DNA from: an uncultured Bacillota bacterium
Lineage (GTDB): Bacteria > Bacillota > Clostridia > Lachnospirales > Lachnospiraceae
Assembly: GCA_905200905.1 (NCBI GenBank)
Contig: CAJKMA010000011.1
Span: forward strand, 1-56,658
DNA length: 56,658 nucleotides
Direction of reading: 5' to 3'
The notes beneath the pieces are model-generated. The model was not told the origin of the DNA. It saw only the letters and a list, made by a program, of their open reading frames with translations, and searched no databases. Within the stretch, counting starts at the first letter, position 1. Every line of letters starts with the position of its first letter. Below are positions 1-8,144 of this stretch, piece by piece. The translations under genes were made by a program, and so were the position numbers.

Positions 1-601
1 CACTCATACGGAATTTGTCCTGATCTTCCAAATAGGAACCATCACACCACTTCATTACCAACACTGCCACCGTATTCGTTCCATCCTGAAGTACATCGGT
101 AACATCAAACTCACTGGTCATATGCGAAACCTGGCTGTATCCTATGTAAGAGCCATTGATCCATACGTAAAAGCAACTGTCTACTCCTTCAAAGTTCAAA
201 AAAGATTTTGGCGCTTTCTCATCTCTACTGTACTCAAAAGTATGTACATAGGCTCCACACGGAATGTCCTGTGGCACATATGGTGGATCAAACGGAAATG
301 GATACCGGATGTTTGTATACTGGTGTGTATCATATCCAGCCATCTGCCATACACTTGGAACCTGAATCTCATCAAAATTTTCTGTATCATAATTCTTCTC
401 AAAGAAAGAATCCTGAATGTCATAGATGCTGTTAAAATACTGGAATTTCCAAGTTCCATTCAATAACTGCATACGATCTGACTCTTCTCTGTGTTCCACC
501 AAGTTATCCATTCTTCTGGATGCCGGAATATAATAGGCTCTGGCTGGCATTGTGTTTTCGTGCAGTACGCTTAGATTTTCATAATAACGTGGTACGATCA
601 T
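1..601 (-). CDS. lacZ: Beta-galactosidase, glycoside hydrolase family 2 (5' part only)
   Basis: The first 200 codons of a LacZ-type enzyme that hydrolyses terminal beta-galactosides such as lactose in the cytoplasm; the gene runs off the left edge. Reading the minus strand gives the GH2 N-terminal sugar-binding domain: LNGTWKFQYF near residue 47, VPSVWQMAGYD near 82, then YPFPFDPPYVP and FEGVDSCFYVWINGSYIGYS. The start is the ATG at 599-601, preceded by a GGAGGAG ribosome binding site. The catalytic TIM barrel is outside the window, so activity cannot be judged. It diverges from an AraC-family regulator across 199 bases, which suggests local transcriptional control. Alternative: another GH2 member with different sugar specificity. 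Confidence 0.9.
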   Translation of the reverse strand, partial: MIVPRYYENLSVLHENTMPARAYYIPASRRMDNLVEHREESDRMQLLNGTWKFQYFNSIYDIQDSFFEKNYDTENFDEIQVPSVWQMAGYDTHQYTNIRYPFPFDPPYVPQDIPCGAYVHTFEYSRDEKAPKSFLNFEGVDSCFYVWINGSYIGYSQVSHMTSEFDVTDVLQDGTNTVAVLVMKWCDGSYLEDQDKFRMS

Positions 602-693
602 AAATAGCTCTCCTCCAATACATATACTTTTTTGTTCTTTGTTTTCCTAAAGCAAACCTTATACTTTACTTTTTGTTTACGTTCCTTAGTTAT

Positions 694-705
694 GCTATAT
701 ATAGC
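694..705. promoter_or_regulatory. Palindrome in the lacZ/araC divergent region
   Basis: GCTATATATAGC is a perfect 12-bp palindrome about 95 bases upstream of the lacZ start. It could be an operator or contain the lacZ -10 region (TATATA). No second copy was seen, and AraC-family sites are usually direct repeats, so the assignment is weak. Confidence 0.2.
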
Positions 706-740
706 TTATCCTAATTCGCAAAATATGTCTATGAATTGGA

Positions 741-770
741 TTAGACAAAATATGCACTAAATGATACAAT
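741..770 (+). promoter_or_regulatory. Probable sigma-A promoter of the AraC-family gene
   Basis: TTAGAC (741-746) and TACAAT (765-770) are separated by 18 bases. The predicted transcription start is about 777, leaving a short leader before the ATG at 801 and its AGAGGTG ribosome binding site. Recognised by pattern only. Confidence 0.45.
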
Positions 771-800
771 GATAAAAAGTACGAAAAGAGGTGCTGTCCT

Positions 801-1664
801 ATGTATTTGAACACCGGTTATTTGAACCACTCACATATGGATTTCAAAGACAAAAGTCGTCCGCTGATTGTCGGTAGCTGTGGTACTTACCGTCTTTCCA
901 GACATCCCAAACTTCCGACCTACCGTCCAAGGGGTCGTCTGGATTATCAGATTATATATATCACTGCTGGTTGTGGGCATTTTCATTTTGATAATGTAAA
1001 TAATGAAACGATTGTTCCAGCCGGCAACATTGTACTGTACAGACCGAAAGAACTCCAAAAATATGAATATTACGGAGAAGATAAGACAGAAGTATACTGG
1101 ATTCACTTCACAGGAAGCAATGTGAAAAATATCTTACGTCAATATGGGTTTCCGGATAAAGAACGTGTCTTTCAAGTGGGTACATCTAATGAATATGAAC
1201 AAATTTTCAAACGTATCATTATCGAGCTCCAACGCTGTCAAGACAATTATGAGGAAATGCTTGTCCTTTTGCTACGTCATCTTCTGATCAGTTTCCACCG
1301 GGAACTGACAAGAGAGCACATATTAAAAAATGAATATCTTGATCATGAGATGGATAATGCTGTTACCTTTTTCAGTGAAAACTACAATCAAAATATCAAT
1401 ATTGATGATTATGCTGCCTCACGAGGCATGAGTGTCAGCTGGTTTATCCGAAATTTCAAAAAATATACCGGTTCTACACCAATGCAATTCATTGTGGGAA
1501 TCCGCATCAACAATGCTCAGATGTTACTTGAAACAACAACTTATTCCATCAATGAGATTTCTAAGATTGTCGGATATGATAACCAGCTTTATTTCAGTCG
1601 GCTTTTTCACAAGTTGAAAGGATATTCGCCGAGAGAATACCGAAAAATAAGAAATAGGTTATGA
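801..1664 (+). CDS. AraC-family transcriptional regulator
   Basis: A 287-residue regulator with an N-terminal cupin sensor domain (roughly residues 20-165; GCGHFHFDN near 54 and VYWIHFTGSN near 98 are typical of the AraC_binding fold). A C-terminal pair of helix-turn-helix motifs follows (about 185-285; FIRNFKKYTGSTPMQFI, then ISKIVGYDNQLYFSRLFHKL and the terminal GYSPREYRK). This class usually senses a sugar and activates a neighbouring hydrolase or transport gene. Divergence from the beta-galactosidase gene makes control of lactose or galactoside use the likely job; this is inference. AGAGGTG lies upstream of the ATG, and a hairpin with a T-run follows the gene. Confidence 0.93.
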   Translation: MYLNTGYLNHSHMDFKDKSRPLIVGSCGTYRLSRHPKLPTYRPRGRLDYQIIYITAGCGHFHFDNVNNETIVPAGNIVLYRPKELQKYEYYGEDKTEVYWIHFTGSNVKNILRQYGFPDKERVFQVGTSNEYEQIFKRIIIELQRCQDNYEEMLVLLLRHLLISFHRELTREHILKNEYLDHEMDNAVTFFSENYNQNINIDDYAASRGMSVSWFIRNFKKYTGSTPMQFIVGIRINNAQMLLETTTYSINEISKIVGYDNQLYFSRLFHKLKGYSPREYRKIRNRL

Positions 1665-1697
1665 AATCTATAATGTCATAAAAACTAAATGTCAAAA

Positions 1698-1746
1698 AAG
1701 GATGCCAACGAATCAAAGCAGATTACGTGACATCCTCTTCTTTTTA
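1698..1746 (+). terminator. Rho-independent terminator after the AraC gene
   Basis: AGGATG (1699-1704) pairs with CATCCT (1731-1736), supported inside by ACG/CGT, followed by CTTCTTTTTATT. The loop is long, so strength is uncertain. Confidence 0.5.
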
Positions 1747-1752
1747 TTAGTG

Positions 1753-2022
1753 CTATTTTATAAATTCAACCGAATAGTAATACATGTACTCATTATCTGT
1801 ATCTATATGCTCCCCTGCAATATCCTGTATTGGCAACGAGCTTAACCCTTTTTCTCCATAAATCAGTGCTGATAATCCTTGCTCTGTTCCATACTCTATC
1901 TTGCATTTGTTTTCAATAGTCGTTGCTGATCTTCCATAATATTCCCTGTTTGTAACTCCCTCCAAAATCGGTATTTGTGAGGAAAAGACGAATGGAACAA
2001 AAAAGTAAAAATGGGGTTTCAA
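1753..2022 (-). pseudogene. Possible gene fragment of unknown function
   Basis: An open frame whose last ~70 residues look protein-like (charged, ending DNEYMYYYSVEFIK). The first ~20 codons are simply antisense to the GGTDGPTS ORF, and no start codon in frame has a ribosome binding site. It may be the 3' remnant of a decayed gene. Product not recognised; chance reading frame is a real alternative. Confidence 0.2.
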
Positions 2023-2204
2023 TCATAGGTGGTACAGATGGTCCTACAAGCGTTTTTATAGCTGGACATTCAAAAAAACAACCATTAAGGCTTAGGATTA
2101 AAAATAGCATATATAGATATAAAAGAAAAAAGCAACTGGCTGCCATTTTTCCCGCAGGCCTTCATTTCTTTTTTGTTATTGAAAGGTATTCTCATCCAGA
2201 ATAA
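1992..2204 (+). CDS. Short ORF with IIGGTDGPTS motif, probably truncated
   Basis: A 70-codon ORF starting at ATG 1992 behind GAGGAAAAGACGA. Residues 11-25 read IIGGTDGPTSVFIAG, which resembles the GG-DGPT signature of the beta subunit of sodium-pumping decarboxylases, although this protein is far too short for that role. A basic stretch (RIKNSIYRYKRKK) follows. From about base 2131 the frame runs through the terminator of dtd on the other strand, so the last ~24 residues are probably not native and the gene looks cut off. I recall longer Lachnospiraceae proteins beginning this way, of unknown function. A second copy of the motif, in different codons, is in the membrane protein at 55658-56320. 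Confidence 0.45.
   Translation: MEQKSKNGVSIIGGTDGPTSVFIAGHSKKQPLRLRIKNSIYRYKRKKQLAAIFPAGLHFFFVIERYSHPE
2121..2160 (-). terminator. Terminator of the AI-2E permease/dtd operon
   Basis: On the minus strand GGCCTGC (2160-2154) pairs with GGCAGCC (2144-2138) with a bulge, followed by a T-rich run (2131-2121), 16 bases after the dtd stop codon. Confidence 0.55.
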
Positions 2205-2625
2205 TCGTAAAGGGTCCTTCATTAATCAGGGAAACTTTCATCATTGCCCCAAAGGTTCCAGTCTGTACCACAGGAACACGTTCCTTTACCTTTTCTACCA
2301 TGTATTCATACAAAGCCTGGGCCTTATCTGGTTCCCCCGCATCAAAAAAGCTGGGACGGTTACCTTTTTTACAATTGGCGTACAGGGTAAACTGAGATAC
2401 CAGAAGCACCTCCCCATTGACATCTGCCAGGGAGAGATTGGTCTTTCCATTTTCATCTGCAAAAATCCGCAGATTCACCATTTTCTTAATAAACTGGTCT
2501 GCTACTTCCCTGGTATCTTCTTTTCCGATTCCCACAAGAACCAAAAAGCCTTTTCCAATTTTTCCTACACAGCTTCCTTCTACTTCCACAGAAGCACTGC
2601 TTACTTTTTGAATTACCAACTTCAT
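2176..2625 (-). CDS. dtd: D-aminoacyl-tRNA deacylase
   Basis: A 149-residue cytosolic editing enzyme that hydrolyses D-amino acids (and glycine on the wrong tRNA) from tRNA. The two family signatures are present: SQFTLYANCKKGNRPSF around residues 77-93, containing the nucleophile-bearing SQFTLYA motif, and the trans-Gly-cis-Pro-type NEGPFT near residue 137. Length is normal for the family. The ATG at 2625 has AGAGGAAG upstream and overlaps the permease stop by four bases, indicating translational coupling. Confidence 0.95.
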   Translation of the reverse strand: MKLVIQKVSSASVEVEGSCVGKIGKGFLVLVGIGKEDTREVADQFIKKMVNLRIFADENGKTNLSLADVNGEVLLVSQFTLYANCKKGNRPSFFDAGEPDKAQALYEYMVEKVKERVPVVQTGTFGAMMKVSLINEGPFTIILDENTFQ

Positions 2626-3917
2626 TTGTTTTCTTCCTCTTTTTCCTTTTCTGTATCCATACCGTTTTCATCTACTGCAAAATCCACAGGAAGACGGGTT
2701 TTTGGATTCATATATTCCATATGGGTATACACCTTCTCCTCCATGGGCATAGATTTCTTCCGCAGGTTATAAGCCCGAAAGGTTTTCATTCCTGCCATAA
2801 TCACTGCCAGAGTAGGCACTCCAATAATCATGCCTGACACGCCCATAAGACCGCCAAACAAAAGAATGGCTACAATCACCATAAAACTAGAAAGTCCTGT
2901 AGAATTTCCTAAAATCTTTGGTCCCAGAATATTTCCATCAAATTGCTGCAAAAGCAGAATAAAAATCAGGAAATACAAACACTGCATAGGATTCACCATA
3001 AGAATAATAAATGCTGTAGGGATTGCTCCCAGATAAGGACCAAAAAATGGAATTACATTGGTTACACCTACAACCACACTAACCAGCAGTGCATAAGGAG
3101 TTCCAATAATCGTTGTTCCAATATAACACAGAATTCCAATAATCACAGAGTCAATAATTTTTCCTATAATAAAGCCAACAAAAGTTTTATGAATAAAACG
3201 CACGCCTTTTACCACATTATTGGCATGTTCTGTGCTGAAAAAAGCATAAACAAACATTTTGGACTGTGTCACAAACTCTTCTTTACCTGCCATAAGATAA
3301 ACAGAAATAATCAGACCAATTAATAGATTTTTCAAAAATACCAGCGTACCGAACACTCCAGTACTTAAATGCTGGAGAATAGAGCGCAACTGCGGCAAAA
3401 TCTGATCATTCAAAAAGTTCTCAATTCTGGGAGAGTATTGTTCCACATAGGAAAATACCGTGGTCTTCCATTCTGGATTATCTTTTAAAAGAGATTCCAG
3501 CCAGTGACGGATATTCTGGAAGTACCTGGGAGAATCATTGATAATACTAATGATACTCTCAATAATACTTGGCACAATCATGGCCAGCAAAGAATAAATA
3601 ATGAAAAATGAAAAAATCAGCGCACATACAATTCCCACATAACGAATCACTTTTCGCTGGGTTTTATTAGGGGTAATATGTTTTTTCTTTATCAGAAATT
3701 TGTAAATATGCCGTTCCTGGAAATTGACAATAGGAATCAGCAAATAGGCAATAATCGCCCCACAGATAATGGGCATTAAAATAGAGATTAATTTCCGCAG
3801 GGTACCCAATACCACATCCATACGAAACAGCAGGAAATAAAACAACATACTGGCACCAACCACTGCAAAAGCAGTAAGTCCCCAATACAAATACTTATTT
3901 TTCCAATGAACTTTCAT
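2622..3917 (-). CDS. AI-2E family transporter (permease)
   Basis: A 431-residue polytopic membrane protein of the AI-2E/UPF0118 family. Hydrophobic segments occur near 12-32, 40-62 and 90-115, then a soluble middle region (~120-200) and a cluster of helices from about 205 to 385, including the PYALLVSVVVGVTNVIPFFG stretch typical of the family. A charged cytoplasmic tail follows. Members export small molecules or ions; the substrate here cannot be told. It starts at ATG 3917 after GGAGAAAAA and is coupled to dtd downstream. Confidence 0.88.
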   Translation of the reverse strand: MKVHWKNKYLYWGLTAFAVVGASMLFYFLLFRMDVVLGTLRKLISILMPIICGAIIAYLLIPIVNFQERHIYKFLIKKKHITPNKTQRKVIRYVGIVCALIFSFFIIYSLLAMIVPSIIESIISIINDSPRYFQNIRHWLESLLKDNPEWKTTVFSYVEQYSPRIENFLNDQILPQLRSILQHLSTGVFGTLVFLKNLLIGLIISVYLMAGKEEFVTQSKMFVYAFFSTEHANNVVKGVRFIHKTFVGFIIGKIIDSVIIGILCYIGTTIIGTPYALLVSVVVGVTNVIPFFGPYLGAIPTAFIILMVNPMQCLYFLIFILLLQQFDGNILGPKILGNSTGLSSFMVIVAILLFGGLMGVSGMIIGVPTLAVIMAGMKTFRAYNLRKKSMPMEEKVYTHMEYMNPKTRLPVDFAVDENGMDTEKEKEEENK

Positions 3918-4078
3918 ATACTTATTTTTTTCTCCTATTCTTTTCCAAATGACTTTTGAATCTATTGTACCATGAATCTAGTGTTTTGTGTAAGAATTAA
4001 AGAAAATTCTTTCTTTTTTTTTCGTTCTATGCTATGATGCAAAAGGTTTCTAAATTCAAGGATGGAAAGGATGAAAAA

Positions 4079-4813
4079 ATGAAATTACAGAAATTATTAA
4101 GCCTCACCAGAAAGGCTGTAGATGAATTTCAATTAATAGATTCCGGAGACAAGATTGCAGTAGGCGTCTCTGGAGGAAAAGACAGTCTCACTATGCTCTA
4201 TGCCCTCCATGGCCTCATGCGCTTTTATCCAAACCCATTTACCCTGGAGGTCATTACCGTGGATTTAGGTCATCCAGGATTCCAGTCAGATAAAATACAA
4301 GCCTTGTGTGAAAGTCTTGGGATTCCTTTTACTCTAGTAAAGACTGATATTGGTCCTATTATCTTTGAAGAACGCAAAGAAAGCAATCCCTGTTCTTTAT
4401 GTGCGAAAATGAGAAAAGGGGCTTTAAATACCGCCGCCAAAGAACTTGGCTGCAACAAAATTGCCTATGCGCATCACAAAGATGATGTTGTGGAAACCAT
4501 GCTGCTCTCCCTCATCTATGAAGGGCGCTTCCATACCTTTTCCCCTAAGACTTACTTAGACCGTATGGATTTAACCGTCATACGTCCTCTTCTTTTTGTA
4601 GATGAAGCAGATGTCATTGGTTTTAAAAATAAATACCAGCTGGAAATAGAAAAAAGTCCCTGTCCTATTGACGGCTACACCAAACGCCAGTATGCCAAGG
4701 AACTCCTTCGTGATATTACAAAAGAAAATCCAGGAACCAAAGAGCGGATGTTCACTGCCATCTGCAATGGAAACATCCCAGGCTGGCATCCTATTCAGGG
4801 AAAACATTCCTAA
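4079..4813 (+). CDS. TtcA-family tRNA thiolation ATPase
   Basis: A 244-residue PP-loop ATPase related to TtcA, which adenylates a tRNA cytidine and inserts sulfur via an iron-sulfur cluster. SGGKDS (about residues 31-36) is the PP-loop. CSLC (~105-108) and the Cys of PCPIDG (~193) match the three-cysteine cluster arrangement described for E. coli TtcA. ATG 4079 is preferred over the ATG at 4034 because GGAAAGG lies 8 bases upstream of it. The gene stands alone and ends at a strong terminator. It could modify a different tRNA position than TtcA; the family is diverse in Clostridia. Confidence 0.85.
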   Translation: MKLQKLLSLTRKAVDEFQLIDSGDKIAVGVSGGKDSLTMLYALHGLMRFYPNPFTLEVITVDLGHPGFQSDKIQALCESLGIPFTLVKTDIGPIIFEERKESNPCSLCAKMRKGALNTAAKELGCNKIAYAHHKDDVVETMLLSLIYEGRFHTFSPKTYLDRMDLTVIRPLLFVDEADVIGFKNKYQLEIEKSPCPIDGYTKRQYAKELLRDITKENPGTKERMFTAICNGNIPGWHPIQGKHS

Positions 4814-4828
4814 GCCGGTACAAAAACC

Positions 4829-4861
4829 AAAAGGAGATGTTGCATGAAAACATCTCCTTTT
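4829..4861. terminator. Bidirectional terminator between TtcA-like and cytidylate-kinase-like genes
   Basis: A perfect 12-bp stem, AAAAGGAGATGT (4829-4840) with its complement (4850-4861), and a 9-base loop. A/T tails on both sides allow termination of the two convergent genes. Confidence 0.85.
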
Positions 4862-4874
4862 GTTCTTTTCTTAT

Positions 4875-5510
4875 TTACCAAGCCTTTGTTTTTTTCTTTA
4901 GATCAATGGCTGCTTTTATCATTTCCACACAACCTTCTACACCTAAAACTCCACTGTCTAAGCAGAGATTATAGCTGGCGCTGTCTCCCCATTTTTTGCT
5001 GGTATAATAATTATAATAGCTGGCACGTTTCTTATCACTTTTTTGAATCTGATCCTTGGCTGCAGAATCTGTTAGATTGTATACCTTAGCCAGTCTGCGA
5101 ATCCGCTTATCTAAGTCTGCATGAATAAACACACTGAGGGTTCCTGGATATTCTGCCAGAGCATAGTCTGCACAGCGTCCTACCATAACACAGGATTCTT
5201 CCTGTGCAATTTTTTTAATGGTATCAAACTGTGCCAAAAATACTTTGTGATTAATGGGCATATCTGCAAAGGCTGCTGAAGAATAGCCAAAAGAATACGT
5301 ATCCATCACTAAAGAATATAAAAAACTATTCGTCGGTTTTTCATCATGATGCTCAAACAGTTCATGACAAATTCCACTATCTTTGGCTGCACGGTCCAGC
5401 AGCTCTTTGTCATAACATTTGATTCCTAACTCTTTGGCAAGAAGTTTTCCTACATCACGTCCCCCGCTTCCTGTCTGACGTCCTATGGTAATAACTGTAT
5501 TTGCTGCCAT
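4875..5510 (-). CDS. Cytidylate-kinase-like family protein
   Basis: A 211-residue P-loop protein of the AAA/cytidylate-kinase-like family. Near its N terminus ITIGRQTGSGGRDVGKLLA replaces the usual Walker A, and CYDKELLDRAA follows. VMVGRCADYAL near 120 and RIRRLAKVY (~145) resemble the nucleotide-binding and lid segments. It probably phosphorylates a nucleotide or related small molecule, but family members are poorly characterised and housekeeping CMP kinase is a separate gene. Two in-frame ATGs exist (5516, 5510); the second is chosen because AAAGGAG is only three bases from the first and nine from the second. Confidence 0.82.
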   Translation of the reverse strand: MAANTVITIGRQTGSGGRDVGKLLAKELGIKCYDKELLDRAAKDSGICHELFEHHDEKPTNSFLYSLVMDTYSFGYSSAAFADMPINHKVFLAQFDTIKKIAQEESCVMVGRCADYALAEYPGTLSVFIHADLDKRIRRLAKVYNLTDSAAKDQIQKSDKKRASYYNYYTSKKWGDSASYNLCLDSGVLGVEGCVEMIKAAIDLKKKTKAW

Positions 5511-5582
5511 ACTCATACACTCCTTTCTAACATTCTTTCTTACATTTATTATAATTCATTTTACTTTAAATGTATATATTAT

Positions 5583-6494
5583 TTAAAATTTTAACAGAAG
5601 TTTTTGAAAATATTCCGGCAGCGGCGCAGTAAATTCCATATATTTCTCAGTAACCGGATGTTGAAACCCAAGAACCATGGCATGAAGCGTCTGTCCCTGA
5701 AGTCCTGCAATCGGACATTTTTTTGGTCCATACACCTCATCACCAAGAAGTGGATGTCCAATGCTACTCATGTGTACACGAATCTGGTGGGTTCTTCCTG
5801 TTTCCAACTGACATTCCACATAAGTATAATTTCCAAACCGCTGTAGCACCCTATAGTGGGTAACCGCTGGTTTCCCGTTTTTTACATGAACTGCCATTTT
5901 TTTTCGATCTGTTGGATGCCTTCCAATATCCCCTTCAATCGTTCCTGTATCTTGCGTGAGATTTCCATGGACAATTGCCCTGTATTTTCTGGTAATGCTA
6001 TGAACCTTTAACTGTTCTGCCAGACTCTGATGTGCAGTATCTGTTTTACATACTACCAAAGCTCCTGTGGTATCCATATCAATCCGATGAACAATGCCTG
6101 GCCTTAGAACCCCATTAATCCCTGATAATTGATCTTTGCAGTGATACATCAAGGCATTTACCAAGGTTCCTGAATAATGTCCTGGGCTTGGATGAACCAC
6201 CATTCCTTTTGGCTTATTTACCACCAAAAGCTGGTCATCTTCATAGAGAATATCCAGAGAGATGTTTTCTGCCTGAATGTCCGGTTCCAAATTATCTGGA
6301 ATTAACACTGCAATTTCATCCTCTTCCGCTACCTTATAGCTGGCCTTTGCCTGTTTACCATTCACTGTAACATTTCCATCTTTTAACTGTTTCTGTAAAA
6401 AAGAGCGGGAGTAATCAGACATCACTTCCGCTAAATATTTATCAATCCGCACGCCTGCATAGGCGACATCTGCCTGTAAACATAGCTGTTTCAT
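5583..6494 (-). CDS. RluD-family 23S rRNA/tRNA pseudouridine synthase
   Basis: A 303-residue RluA/RluD-type enzyme converting uridine to pseudouridine in structured RNA. It has an N-terminal S4 RNA-binding domain (about residues 10-65, RIDKYLAEV) and a catalytic domain with HRIDMDTTGALVV near 135, containing the catalytic Asp. The downstream GRTHQIRVH motif near 220 is also present. ATG 6494 is supported by AGGAG eight bases upstream; an earlier in-frame ATG lies inside lspA. It is the last gene of the ylmH-aroB-lspA run, as lspA-rluD pairs are in many Firmicutes. Confidence 0.92.
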   Translation of the reverse strand: MKQLCLQADVAYAGVRIDKYLAEVMSDYSRSFLQKQLKDGNVTVNGKQAKASYKVAEEDEIAVLIPDNLEPDIQAENISLDILYEDDQLLVVNKPKGMVVHPSPGHYSGTLVNALMYHCKDQLSGINGVLRPGIVHRIDMDTTGALVVCKTDTAHQSLAEQLKVHSITRKYRAIVHGNLTQDTGTIEGDIGRHPTDRKKMAVHVKNGKPAVTHYRVLQRFGNYTYVECQLETGRTHQIRVHMSSIGHPLLGDEVYGPKKCPIAGLQGQTLHAMVLGFQHPVTEKYMEFTAPLPEYFQKLLLKF

Positions 6495-6511
6495 TCTGCT
6501 CACTCCTGCTC

Positions 6512-7027
6512 TTACTTTTGTTTCCATTTTAAAAAGTCAAAATCCTCTTCTTTGTAATAAAACATCACCAATATCAAAAGAAGAAGCATACTCACTGTCA
6601 CATAAATATCTGCCACATTGAAAATAGGAAAATCAATAGGGGAAAAATAAATAAAATCCACCACATAATCCAACCGTATCCGGTCAATCATATTTCCCAG
6701 TCCTCCAGAAGCAATAAAAAAACAAAGTCCTTTTAAAGGCCAAAATTTCTTTTCTTGCGGCATTTTCCACAGTACATAAAAAACACCCAAAAGTACTAGA
6801 CCTGTCAAAAATAAAAGAAACCATTTCTGACCTTGAAAAATCCCAAAAGCAGCGCCCCTATTTTCCAAATATTGTAAATATAGCACATTAGGAATGAGAG
6901 CAATATCCGCCTGGTCTTTTAAATGCTTTACAGCCAGAAATTTGGTATATTGGTCAAGACCTACCAACAGAAGAACAGCTGCCAAAAGCTCCAGAAAATT
7001 TTTTACACCTTGTTGTTTTGTTTTCAT
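6512..7027 (-). CDS. lspA: Signal peptidase II (lipoprotein signal peptidase)
   Basis: A 171-residue integral membrane aspartic protease that removes signal peptides from diacylglyceryl-modified prolipoproteins. Four transmembrane helices are visible (about 13-30, 65-85, 92-112, 133-155). The family motifs NRGAAFG (~57), GNMIDR (~110) and FNVADIYV (~135) supply the two catalytic aspartates. The start codon overlaps the aroB stop (ATGA). Lgt, the preceding enzyme of the pathway, is at 48953. Confidence 0.95.
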   Translation of the reverse strand: MKTKQQGVKNFLELLAAVLLLVGLDQYTKFLAVKHLKDQADIALIPNVLYLQYLENRGAAFGIFQGQKWFLLFLTGLVLLGVFYVLWKMPQEKKFWPLKGLCFFIASGGLGNMIDRIRLDYVVDFIYFSPIDFPIFNVADIYVTVSMLLLLILVMFYYKEEDFDFLKWKQK

Positions 7028-8127
7028 GCCTTTTCCTCCGTTAAAATACTCTGGATTCCTTCTAATAATTCTTCATCTGTAAGGGTTGTGTCAATCACTG
7101 CATCTCCCCAGGCTCTTAACAGGATAAAACGAATCTGTCCACCTGCCATTTTTTTATCTGATTTGGTTGTTTTTAAAACTTCTTCTTTCCCAAGCCCCTG
7201 CACCTTAACAGGAAGTGCAAACGCCTGAAGCTGTTCCTTGATTTCTCCATACTCTTCCTTAGAAATCCAACCTTTCTTCCAGGATAGATAAACAGAGGCC
7301 GCACATCCAATGGATACACATTGTCCATGAAGCAAAGAAAAATCCTTTAACTTTTCTACTGCATGTCCTATGGTATGCCCCATATTGAGAAGCGCCCGTT
7401 CCCCTTTTTCTGTAGGATCCTGCTCCACCACATTTTTTTTAATCACACAGCTTCGATAAATCATTTCCTTGCATGCTTCTTCTTCCCTGGCTAAAATCTC
7501 TCGTCTGTGTCTGGTAATCCACTGACTATATTCTTTATCACGAATCAGACCATGCTTTAATACTTCCCCCATACCACTGGAAAACTCCTCTTCTGGTAAG
7601 GTTTTCAGTGTAGAAACATTCATATACACTAACAGAGGCTGATGAAAGGCTCCTACCATATTTTTATATTGTTTAAAATCCACACCTGTTTTTCCACCGA
7701 TACTGCTATCCACCTGGGAAAGTAAAGTAGTGGGAATCTGAATAAAATCAATTCCTCTTAAATAGGTAGCAGCAGCAAATCCTGTCATATCTCCTGTGAC
7801 ACCACCACCCAAAGCAGCCAGCATATCCTTCCGGTCAAAATGATTTTGAATCAAATGCTCGTAAATCCCCTGAATCTGTTCCAGGTTTTTATTTGCTTCC
7901 CCTGCTGGCAGCACATAAGAGCTCACAGTCATACCTGTTTTTAAAAGCGCTTCTTTTACCTGTTCCAGATACAAAGGCGCCACATGACTATCTGTTACAA
8001 TACAAATCCTAGCGCTATCTTTTTTTAAATCTAGTATCTCCTGCGCCAGTTTTTCAAAATTTTGTTGAAATACAATGGGATAATGAAAATCCTCCTGTTT
8101 TCTCACCAGTAACCGCTCTGGAATCAT
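7024..8127 (-). CDS. aroB: 3-dehydroquinate synthase
   Basis: A 367-residue NAD- and metal-dependent enzyme of the shikimate pathway that cyclises DAHP to 3-dehydroquinate. GGGVTGDMTGFAAATYLRG near 95-115, PTTLLSQVDSSIGGKTGVD, GMGEVLKHGLI (~180) and the metal ligands in MGHTIGHAVE (~245) are all intact. ATG 8127 follows AAAGGAG with good spacing; an upstream in-frame ATG at 8151 overlaps ylmH and is less likely. Its position between ylmH and lspA, away from other aro genes, is unusual. Confidence 0.94.
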   Translation of the reverse strand: MIPERLLVRKQEDFHYPIVFQQNFEKLAQEILDLKKDSARICIVTDSHVAPLYLEQVKEALLKTGMTVSSYVLPAGEANKNLEQIQGIYEHLIQNHFDRKDMLAALGGGVTGDMTGFAAATYLRGIDFIQIPTTLLSQVDSSIGGKTGVDFKQYKNMVGAFHQPLLVYMNVSTLKTLPEEEFSSGMGEVLKHGLIRDKEYSQWITRHRREILAREEEACKEMIYRSCVIKKNVVEQDPTEKGERALLNMGHTIGHAVEKLKDFSLLHGQCVSIGCAASVYLSWKKGWISKEEYGEIKEQLQAFALPVKVQGLGKEEVLKTTKSDKKMAGGQIRFILLRAWGDAVIDTTLTDEELLEGIQSILTEEKA

Positions 8128-8144
8128 GGTCTTCACTCCTTTGT

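Noticed and set aside
196..459. Minus-strand 87-codon ORF and plus-strand ORFs over 122-466
   Set aside because: They are other frames of the beta-galactosidase gene, which reads through with clear GH2 motifs.
1913..2146. 77-codon hydrophobic minus-strand ORF
   Set aside because: Largely the antisense of the GGTDGPTS ORF; no ribosome binding site and no recognisable family.
4079..4813. TtcA-like protein judged to lack a second CxxC
   Set aside because: E. coli TtcA uses three cysteines (CxxC plus one), and all three have counterparts here, so nothing is missing.
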